Assembly: GCA_965178525.1 (NCBI GenBank)
Contig: CBCXVS010000250.1
Span: 1-11,498 of the forward strand
DNA from: CBCXVS01 sp965178525
GTDB lineage: Bacteria; Tectomicrobia; Entotheonellia; Entotheonellales; Entotheonellaceae
Length of the DNA stretch: 11,498 nucleotides
Direction: 5' to 3'
In this document: in pieces, positions 6,398 to 11,498 of the stretch
Numbering within the stretch: position 1 is the first letter of the stretch
How the letters are laid out: each line of letters opens with the position of its first letter
Notes under the pieces: model-generated
What the model saw: only the letters and a program-made list of their open reading frames with translations
What the model was told of the DNA's origin: nothing
The model's database searches: none
Made by a program: the position numbers and the translations under genes

Positions 6398-7588
6398 ATG
6401 CACAGGAACGAATTGGTCGCAACGGTGCAGGCGAAATTTGAGGCGCTCGCACCCTACCTGAATGAGCATACCCGTCGCCTCTGGGCGGCGGTGGAGGCAC
6501 GGGCGCTCGGGCGGGGTGGCATCAGCATTACGGCCGACGCCACACGGTTGTCACGGACCACGATCCATGCGGGACTCGACGAATTGCAGCACACAGCGGG
6601 ACCGCAGTTCGGAGCGTTTGAGACAGGGACGCCGCCGCCCATTCGCCGCCCAGGTCCGGGACGCAAGCCGCTGACCGCCCACGACACCACCTTGCTGCAG
6701 GAACTCGACCGGATGCTCGAACCCGCGACGCCAGGTGACGCCGTCTCTCCCCTACAATGGACCTGCAAAAGCACGGCAAAGCTCGCCGAGGAATTGCGTG
6801 CGTACGGGCACCAGGTCAGCCAGCGCACGGTCGCGGCCTTCCTCAAGGCGCGAGGCTATTGTCTCCAAGCAGCGCGGACGACGCGCAACGGAACCTCAGA
6901 CGATGCTCGCCAGGCCCAATTCCTATACATCTACGACACCGTGCAACGCTTCCAGTAGCGTCAGCAGCCCATCCTAGCGCTGGAGACGAGAAAGAAGGAA
7001 CTGCTGCACGCATGTGCGCATCAGGAGCTTGCGGGGACGCCTCCATATCAGCCGAGTACGACCGAGGAACGCGACCGGACGGCGCTGGCTCTCGAACATG
7101 TGCGACCCAACAGGGCCTATGACGTGACAACGAACAGCGGGTGGGTCAGTGGCGAGATCGATCATGACATCGCCGCCTGTGCAGCGGCAACGATCCGCCT
7201 CTGGTGGCAAACGATAGGCCGGGGGCTCTACCGGAATGCTCAAGACATGTTCATCACCGCAGATTTCAGAAGCAGCCATGCCCCTTGGACCCACCGGTGG
7301 TACATGGAGCTGCAGCACCTGGCGAACGAGTTCGGGATCAGGCTCGACATCAGTCATTTTCCTCCCGGCACAAGCAAATGGACACAGGTTGACCATCGCA
7401 TGGTCTGCTCTCTTATCTGCCACTGCCAGGGCCGCCCTGTCATGAGCCGAGAAGTAGTGGTGAACCTTATCACCCCGACGACGACAGCAACGGGGTTAGA
7501 AATCTCGATGGTGCACGACGCACATCTGTATCCCATCGACAAAGAGGTCTCCACGTCTGAGACGGATTTTGCTAAAAACATTATCTGA
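6398..7588 (+). pseudogene. ISAzo13-family transposase, interrupted and catalytically altered
   Basis: One frame of 396 codons plus stop, broken only by a TAG at 6956-6958 (codon 187). The N-terminal half is typical of ISAzo13 transposases (Rhodopirellula-type DDE domain): GRGGISITADATRLSRTTIHAGL (helix-turn-helix, residues 38-60), RRPGPGRKPLT, LQWTCKSTAKLAEELRAYGH and QVSQRTVAAFLKARGY. The second half resumes in the same frame with NSGWVSGEIDHD, FITAD, HFPPGTSKW and REVVVNLI. The catalytic triad is changed. The first Asp (VDTKKKE in relatives) is Glu196 in ALETRKKE, the second Asp289 is kept in ITADF, and the third Glu (IEHRM in relatives) is Asp332 in VDHRM. The GGGSNG after the second Asp is replaced by FRSSHA, and the GREW region is unrecognisable. 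This is a decayed, presumably inactive copy. GGGGAAGG precedes the ATG. Confidence 0.85.
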
Positions 7589-7622
7589 TCTAAGAGGCAT
7601 GTGAGCGACTCTGAAAAATTGA

Positions 7623-7963
7623 TTGACAGTGCCAGCAAAGGTCGCTCTAAACCGCCTGGACCGGGATCAGGCTCACATCAGACCATGCTTACAGTCCATT
7701 CACGACCTGACGCGGGAGACCTCGCATCAACTCCGCGGCTTGCTACACGTCCTCGATGACCACTGCAGCACGTGGGCAGAATTCAGTGGCAACCTGCGCG
7801 CCTGGAGCGAACAACTCCTAGAGCCGTGGGCTGTCACCTTCGACTTCGCCGTGTCGCCATCTGTGCACGACTTGCCCCCTCCCTCCGTGCGGCTCCGGGT
7901 CGAGCTGTATCGGCTCTACCGAGAAATCCTCCTCAATGCCCTCAACCATGCACGGGCCGAGAA
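7623..7963 (+). pseudogene. Histidine kinase fragment (NarX/DegS type)
   Basis: About 110 codons in one frame resembling the middle of a HisKA_3-type sensor kinase. The segment VALNRLDRDQAHI to LRGLLHVLDD matches the second dimerisation helix. It is followed by LEPWAVTFDFAVSP and the N-box of the ATPase domain, LYREILLNALNHARAEK. The phospho-accepting histidine box upstream and the G-boxes downstream are both missing. Homology stops at about 7960-7967, where the response-regulator tail begins in another frame. Such kinases are normally encoded directly upstream of their NarL-type regulator, so this looks like the remnant of one operon after an internal deletion. The 5' loss lies next to the IS relic. 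Confidence 0.65.
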
Positions 7964-8419
7964 GTGGCACTCATCCGCTCCGTCGCAGAGCGCGGTCTCC
8001 CAACGGAATGCCTGGTGTTAACCGTGCACGATGATGATGATCACCTCTTTGCCGCCCTGCGTGCCGGAGCTCTGGGATACATCGTCAAGCAGGACGCATC
8101 GTTGGCTGAGATTGCACGGGCCATTCAGGATGTCCGGGACGGTGGCGCACCGATGACACGGGGTCTGGCCCGCCGGATCCTGCAGGACATTCAAAACACG
8201 CCCAGCCCTGCCAGGCATCCGGCAGGGCTGGGGCTCACGACTCGGGAGTTGGAGATCCTGGAGGCGCTTGGACAGGGGTACACCACCCGGAAGGTGGCCG
8301 AAGCCCTACACATTAGTTACGAGACGGTCAGGTGCCATCAGAAGAATATCTACCGCAAGCTCCAGGTGAACTCCCTCGTGGAGGCGGTAGCCGTGTTCAG
8401 AGGGGACAAGCGTACCTAA
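7961..8419 (+). pseudogene. NarL/FixJ-type response regulator, N-terminally truncated
   Basis: About 152 codons covering the last part of a receiver domain and a complete LuxR-type DNA-binding domain. Receiver remains: VALIRSVAERGLPTECLVLTVHDDDDHLFAALRAGALGYIVK with the conserved Thr and Lys (LTVH, YIVK). The first roughly 60 residues, including the acidic pocket and the phosphorylated Asp, are missing. The C-terminus has the GerE-type helix-turn-helix, LTTRELEILEALGQGYTTRKVAEAL then ISYETVRCHQKNIYRKL. The frame is open upstream to 7772, but that part is the kinase fragment read out of frame. The start is lost, so expression is doubtful. If it were made from an internal start it would be a phosphorylation-independent DNA-binding protein. 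Confidence 0.7.
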
Positions 8420-8480
8420 AGAGCGCATCCCTGCCTGGGCACAGCCAGGGCTTGTACGGCAACCCGCCGGCTGGGTCTCG

Positions 8481-8505
8481 CGTGTGATGTCGGACATCGC
8501 ACACG
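8481..8505. other. Bulged hairpin downstream of the regulator fragment
   Basis: CGTGTGATGT and ACATCGCACACG form a ten-pair stem with a CGG loop and a two-base bulge on the right arm. There is no T run. It lies 61 bases after the regulator stop and 138 bases before the next gene, so it could be a terminator relic or part of the long leader of the secreted-protein gene. Confidence 0.4.
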
Positions 8506-8529
8506 CCAACGGCACGGCGAGACATCAAG

Positions 8530-8602
8530 AAAGGAGGTGACCGACGAGCTAACCAAACGTTGGTCCATTCTTGGGAATCGTGCTTCCCGTGCAACACGGG
8601 AA
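8530..8602 (+). promoter_or_regulatory. Leader with stray perfect Shine-Dalgarno and stable hairpin
   Basis: AAAGGAGGTGA (8530-8540) is a near-full complement of the 16S rRNA 3' end, yet no good start codon follows at normal distance. A perfect eight-pair hairpin follows, TTCCCGTG-CAA-CACGGGAA (8584-8602), then the real gene-proximal site AAGGAGA (8629-8635) and the ATG at 8643. The arrangement could be a ribosome standby or leader element, or a relic of a lost gene start. Confidence 0.35.
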
Positions 8603-8642
8603 CGCAACCCGGCCTGAGTCTCAGACGCAAGGAGAGACAAGT

Positions 8643-9620
8643 ATGAATCGAGGCAATTTGTTCACCCAGGTGACGCTGGCCGCGATGCTGCTCGGCGCCA
8701 CGCTGACCCTGCCTGCCATGGCTCAAGACGTACCCGTCCTCCAAGACTTGAAGCCTGGCAGTTTTCTCGTCTTCCCAAAATTTTACTACGATCCGCAGGC
8801 AGGCGTGAATACGCAGATCCGGATCTCGAATACGAGCCACGATTTTGCGGTTCGCGTGCGGCTCAATTTCGTCTGCCCCGGTGTCAAGCGCATGGATGAT
8901 TTCTGCGATGCGCTGGACATTCACCGCTCCATCACCGCGCACGGCACCGTCATCATTGACGTGGGCAATGTCCACCCGCCGGGCCCAAAAGGGTTTGCCG
9001 TCGCCATTGCAGAAGACAGCAGCAAGCGGCCGCTCGCCTTCGATCATCTCATCGGCAGCTATCACATTAGCAGCGGGGGCAACGTCGAGGCTGCCCAGGC
9101 CGTGGCGATCCAATCGGTCCATGATGTCAACACGGTCCTGGGGGAATAAGACGAGGGGTTGCAGTTTGGCCCCGATCCGGATCCCACGACGCAGGATTAT
9201 GTCGCCCTGGGGACCAACTTGTTTACCGATTTCCGAGCGGTCCAGTTCGGTCCTGACGACAACGCCACCCATGGGAGTGAGTTGACGCTGCTGACGCTCG
9301 ATACCATCGCGGGTGCGCAAAACCCCGCCTCCCTGGTCTTCATTGACTTCTGGAACGACAATGAGGTGCCCTATTCGACCTCGTGGGAGTTCGTCTGCTG
9401 GACCCATGTGCGGCTTGACGAGATTGACTTCAACTTCGTGTATCCGAACCTGAGCGCGATGTACGGCAAGATGATGATTACGCCCGTGGGCAACTGCCCG
9501 ATTCCGGGAACCTGTCCGCCACTCTTTCCGTATGAACCGGCGATACTGGGAGCGATTGATGAGTTTGGGCCGGGTTTCCAAACCAAGCGCAACCTCTATC
9601 ATGACATGAATCCGAGATCG
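8643..9620 (+). pseudogene. Secreted protein, unknown family (copy 1), interrupted by a stop
   Basis: I do not recognise the family by name. The start at 8643 has AAGGAGA seven bases upstream and a Sec signal peptide ending LPAMAQD. The frame then matches the intact paralogue at 10301-11272 along its whole length: LKPGSFLVFPKF, ISNTSHDFAVRVRLNFVCPG, DDFCDALDIH, FDHLIGSYHIS, AIQSVH, then LQFGPDPDPTTQDYVALGTNL, NPASLVFIDFWN, TSWEFVCWT and VGNCPIPGTCPP. A TAA at 9147-9149 breaks it after VLGE, at a spot where the paralogue reads VLGTNGALQFG; the match resumes in the same frame. Five cysteines are conserved, consistent with disulfides outside the cytoplasm. Homology ends at 9620 (HDMNPRS) without a stop. 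The frame runs on to 9887 through the next gene in a wrong frame, so the normal 3' end is also lost. As encoded it yields a 168-residue truncated protein. Confidence 0.75.
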
Positions 9621-9679
9621 ACGACACTCTCGCTCTGGCCGTATGTTGCTGCGGCGCGGTTCACGCTCAGGACCCCCTC

Positions 9680-10117
9680 TTGGCCGATCTCGACGCCCAG
9701 ATCCAGTCCCTTTGTGACACGTGGGGCACGTTTGCGCAGACGGCTTGCGCTGAGGCCACGGCGCGGTTCGAGCACCTCCAAGGGCTCCTGGGGATGGGCA
9801 CACTCGCCGAGTCCCATGACATGGCCCAGGGAGACATTCTGGTATGGTGCGCAGAACGCTGGGCAGAGTGGGGCTCCAGAAATGTGATCCGCGAGCTGCG
9901 ATGTGCCTGTCAGGGGATCAATCGGTATCATGTGTACGCCACCACGGCCGACTTTTTGATGCCCGAACAGTTGGTCGACATTGTCATCTCGTACATCCTC
10001 GATCCGGTCGAAATCGCACACCCCGAGTTTGAAGCCACATGCCGGCAACGCTACGCACAGGACTTCATGCTTCAAGATCGCTGCTTTTACCACCTCGTCA
10101 TAGAGCAGAACACGTAG
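9680..10117 (+). CDS. Cys-rich secreted hypothetical protein, 5' end probably lost
   Basis: Unrecognised protein. A TTG start at 9680 gives 145 residues, but the frame is open from 9605, and just upstream it encodes TLALAVCCCGAVHAQDPLL. This looks like the hydrophobic core and cleavage site (VHAQ/D) of a Sec signal peptide. No ATG is available in that frame before the TGA at 9602-9604, so the true start was probably removed in the same event that removed the 3' end of copy 1. The mature part has seven cysteines (SLCDTW, TACAEA, VWCAER, LRCACQG, ATCRQR, DRCFYH) and is acidic and largely helical by composition. It lies on the same strand as the two paralogous secreted proteins and between them. 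I assign no function. Confidence 0.6.
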   Translation: MADLDAQIQSLCDTWGTFAQTACAEATARFEHLQGLLGMGTLAESHDMAQGDILVWCAERWAEWGSRNVIRELRCACQGINRYHVYATTADFLMPEQLVDIVISYILDPVEIAHPEFEATCRQRYAQDFMLQDRCFYHLVIEQNT

Positions 10118-10170
10118 GTCAGGATAGTCAGTACCCGAATGAGGTATATCTCGTTCCTCTGGAAAAAAGC

Positions 10171-10214
10171 TAAGTACCGAAACAAAGTTAAATTTAATTT
10201 TGCCTCAGTACTTA
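10171..10214. repeat. 44-bp imperfect palindrome between secreted-protein genes
   Basis: TAAGTAC (10171-10177) and GTACTTA (10208-10214) share an exact centre with the inner palindrome TTAAATTTAA (10188-10197). Of 22 pairs, 18 are Watson-Crick and all four mismatched pairs are transitions. Three of these become G-U pairs in a minus-strand transcript. It can be read as two facing copies of a 26-base motif (10171-10196 and 10189-10214) sharing TAAATTTA. It begins 54 bases after the Cys-rich gene, and the right half recurs inverted after the next gene. Confidence 0.75.
10189..10214 (-). repeat. Left copy of 26-bp inverted repeat flanking copy 2
   Basis: Read on the minus strand it begins TAAGTACTGAGGC and ends AATTAAATTTA. 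The right-hand partner is 11280-11290 joined to 11395-11409, once the inserted element and one target duplication are left out. The match is then 25 of 26. Confidence 0.75.
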
Positions 10215-10286
10215 CTTGCGCCAGACACGCAGCATCGTACGCCTCGTTGTATACGTGAGAACGACGCCTAAGGGCGCGTCAGAAAA

Positions 10287-10292
10287 AAGGAG
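10287..10292 (+). promoter_or_regulatory. Ribosome binding site of copy 2
   Basis: AAGGAG lies eight bases before the ATG at 10301, which directly precedes a signal peptide. This fixes the start. Confidence 0.7.
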
Positions 10293-10300
10293 AACATCAT

Positions 10301-11272
10301 ATGAAACGAGAAACGTGTGTGACACTCGCGGCGCTGACCACCATACTGCTCAGCGCCACTCTCACGCGACCCGCCACAGCCCAGGTCTTCAACGCTTTGC
10401 AACCTGGCAGTGTGCTCGTCTTCCCGGAATTCGATCAGCGTCAGAAGAGGAAGACGCAGCTCCTGATTACAAATACCGACCTCGGCGCGGACGTGCGGGT
10501 ACAGCTCACGTTTATTTGCCCGGGAAACAAACGAAGAGACCCGTTTTGTGACGCGCTCGACATCCATATCAGCCTCACCCCGCTGGGTACGGCCGTCATG
10601 GACGTGGCAGCGCAACATCCGCCGTGCGCCGAAGGCTATGTCATGGCCATCGCGGAAGACAAACGGGGGCAGCCCATTTCCTTCAACGCCCTCATCGGCG
10701 GGTATCACATCTCGAAGAATCGCCGGGCAGAGGCATCCGAGGCCATCGCCATTCAGTCGATCCATCCGGCGGGCGCCGTCCTAGGAACGAATGGAGCCTT
10801 GCAATTCGGTCCGGAACCGGACCCCGCGACGCAAGATTATGCCGCCCTGGGGACCAATCTGTTGACGATTTTTCGGGCGGTGCGCTTGGATAACCCCAAA
10901 CGCAAGACGGAGCTGATTCTGCTGACGCTAGACAGCCTCGCCGGCGTGCAAAACCCTTCGACCCTGGTGTTCATTGACTTCCAAAACGCTCATGAAGTGC
11001 CCTTCTCGACCTCATGGGAGTATGTCTGCTGGACCCGAGTCAGTCTTAGCAGGGTTGACTTCAACTTCCTGGAAGCCAACCTTGGCAGCACACATGGCTC
11101 GATGACCATTGTGCCCGTGGGCAACTGCCCGGTCCCAGGAGGCTGTCCTCCGTTCTTTTTGTTTGATCCGACCGTTCTGAGCGTGATCAATGAAAATGCA
11201 CCGGGCGTCTGGAACAAACGGAACCTTCACCATGACAATGTTCCCAAATCGGCCATATATTTTGCCCATTAA
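10301..11272 (+). CDS. Secreted protein, unknown family (copy 2), intact
   Basis: 323-residue protein of a family I do not recognise. Residues 1-28 are a Sec signal peptide (MKRETCVTLAALTTILLSAT, cleavage near PATAQ). The mature part is probably beta-rich: LQPGSVLVFPEFDQ, then TQLLITNTDLGADVRVQLTF, CPGNKRRDPFCDALDIH, LTPLGTAVMDVAAQHPPC, GYVMAIAEDKRGQPISFNALIGGYHIS, AIAIQSIH, YAALGTNLLTIFRAV, PSTLVFIDFQN, STSWEYVCWTRV and VGNCPVPGGCPPF. All five cysteines of copy 1 are kept, and one is added in HPPCAEG. The repeating pattern of a strand, a CP-containing loop and a strand suggests an Ig-like or CARDB-like extracellular fold, but this is inference. There is no membrane anchor or PEP-CTERM-like tail, so it is periplasmic or released. 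It is flanked by the 26-bp inverted repeat. Confidence 0.8.
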   Translation: MKRETCVTLAALTTILLSATLTRPATAQVFNALQPGSVLVFPEFDQRQKRKTQLLITNTDLGADVRVQLTFICPGNKRRDPFCDALDIHISLTPLGTAVMDVAAQHPPCAEGYVMAIAEDKRGQPISFNALIGGYHISKNRRAEASEAIAIQSIHPAGAVLGTNGALQFGPEPDPATQDYAALGTNLLTIFRAVRLDNPKRKTELILLTLDSLAGVQNPSTLVFIDFQNAHEVPFSTSWEYVCWTRVSLSRVDFNFLEANLGSTHGSMTIVPVGNCPVPGGCPPFFLFDPTVLSVINENAPGVWNKRNLHHDNVPKSAIYFAH

Positions 11273-11285
11273 TTCCGACTAAGTA

Positions 11286-11290
11286 CTGAG
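11286..11290 (+). repeat. Left target-site duplication CTGAG
   Basis: CTGAG directly before the left terminal repeat of the small element. The same five bases follow its right end. An extra shared A could make the duplication six bases. Confidence 0.65.
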
Positions 11291-11389
11291 TGGGCTTTCA
11301 AATAAGTTATTAGACATTCGATTTCTGAACTCACGCATCCCCAAGGGATCGAACCTACATAGATGTATAAAGACTTATTTGAAACTCCA
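11291..11389. mobile_element. MITE-like element, about 99 bp, non-coding
   Basis: The left end TGGGCTTTCAAATAAGT (11291-11307) and the reverse complement of the right end (11373-11389) agree at 15 of 17 bases, including 12 uninterrupted. The flanks carry the direct duplication CTGAG (11286-11290 and 11390-11394). Removing the element and one duplication restores the 26-base repeat seen at 10189-10214, which is an empty-site proof within the window. The interior has no gene. It carries GGTTCGATCCC on the minus strand (11345-11355), like a tRNA T-arm, but no tRNA can be folded. The parent transposase is not in the window. Confidence 0.7.
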
Positions 11390-11394
11390 CTGAG
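11390..11394 (+). repeat. Right target-site duplication CTGAG
   Basis: Second copy of the five-base duplication, directly after the right terminal repeat. It is followed by GCACAATTAAATTTA, the continuation of the split 26-base repeat. Confidence 0.65.
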
Positions 11395-11428
11395 GCACAA
11401 TTAAATTTATATCTTTCCCCTAGAGAAA

Positions 11429-11491
11429 TAGAGTTGTTCCTCAATAGCATAAGATCAGGTTCCCTAGCCCAGCCCAGATGCCCACCGAATC
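11429..11491 (-). repeat. Right copy of 63-bp terminal inverted repeat
   Basis: Exact reverse complement of 1-63. The sequence continues seven more bases (11492-11498) that have no counterpart on the left because the window begins there. It starts 20 bases after the 26-base repeat ends at 11409. Confidence 0.9.
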
Positions 11492-11498
11492 ATCCTCA

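Noticed and set aside
6335..7600. AGAGGCAT direct repeat on both sides of the transposase as a target duplication
   Set aside because: It is not adjacent to any recognisable IS end, and the two flanks come from unrelated genes, so a simple insertion cannot have produced it.
6956..9149. Stop-codon recoding (TAG in the transposase, TAA in copy 1)
   Set aside because: The two stops differ, both genes show other decay, and TAG and TAA end normal genes in this window (binding protein, VOC, ZIP, copy 2).
8397..9803. Long open frame on the minus strand opposite copy 1 (468 codons)
   Set aside because: It is a mirror of the conserved sense gene. Similar antisense peptides occur opposite copy 2 only because the sense strand is conserved. 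It has no recognisable domain, signal or ribosome site.
11291..11389. tRNA gene or tRNA fragment on the minus strand (GGTTCGATCCC)
   Set aside because: Only the T-loop-like string is present. The T-stem pairs poorly and no acceptor, D or anticodon arms can be folded.
1..11498. The whole window as one composite transposon bounded by the 63-base repeats
   Set aside because: No transposase is attached to either end, the left copy truncates a gene, and contig breaks at a multicopy repeat explain the ends equally well.
1..11498. CRISPR array, rRNA or replication origin
   Set aside because: No regularly spaced direct repeats, rRNA-like stretches or iteron/DnaA-box clusters were seen on either strand.

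Overview
This window is a moderately GC-rich bacterial chromosome fragment. It appears to be a whole assembly contig, because the same 63-base sequence sits at both ends in inverted orientation (1-63 and 11429-11491). The genes suggest an environmental bacterium with a Gram-negative-type envelope: a Tat-exported solute-binding protein, several Sec-exported proteins, a ZIP metal transporter and an ISAzo13-type transposase. The phylum cannot be fixed from the sequence. A Tectomicrobia- or Deltaproteobacteria-like metagenomic genome would fit, but that is a guess.

Layout. (1) 1-2138, minus strand: the start of a sugar-type ABC importer operon. A Tat-exported binding protein (825-2138) is followed by a MalF/UgpA-like permease (45-695) that is cut off by the left terminal repeat. 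(2) 2139-2447: a divergent control region with one good promoter facing each way. (3) 2448-5243, plus strand: a two-domain VOC/glyoxalase-fold protein, an overlapping MNT nucleotidyltransferase/HEPN pair (a candidate toxin-antitoxin module), and a ZIP-family metal transporter with a Zur-box-like palindrome over its start codon. (4) 5306-8419: a decay zone. It holds the 3' part of a membrane TPR protein, an ISAzo13-type transposase with an in-frame stop and altered catalytic residues, and a two-component pair collapsed by deletion into a kinase fragment joined out of frame to a response-regulator tail. (5) 8420-11428: two paralogous secreted proteins of a family I do not recognise. The first is interrupted by a stop, the second is intact, and a secreted Cys-rich protein lies between them.

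The most interesting structure is non-coding. The intact secreted-protein gene (10301-11272) is flanked by a 26-base inverted repeat. On the left this repeat forms half of a 44-base imperfect palindrome (10171-10214). On the right it is split by a roughly 99-base element (11291-11389) with 17-base terminal inverted repeats and a 5-base target duplication CTGAG. Removing the element and one duplication by eye restores a 25/26 match to the left repeat, which is direct evidence for a MITE insertion. Repeats, deletions, premature stops and an IS relic together show that the right half is an actively rearranging accessory region.
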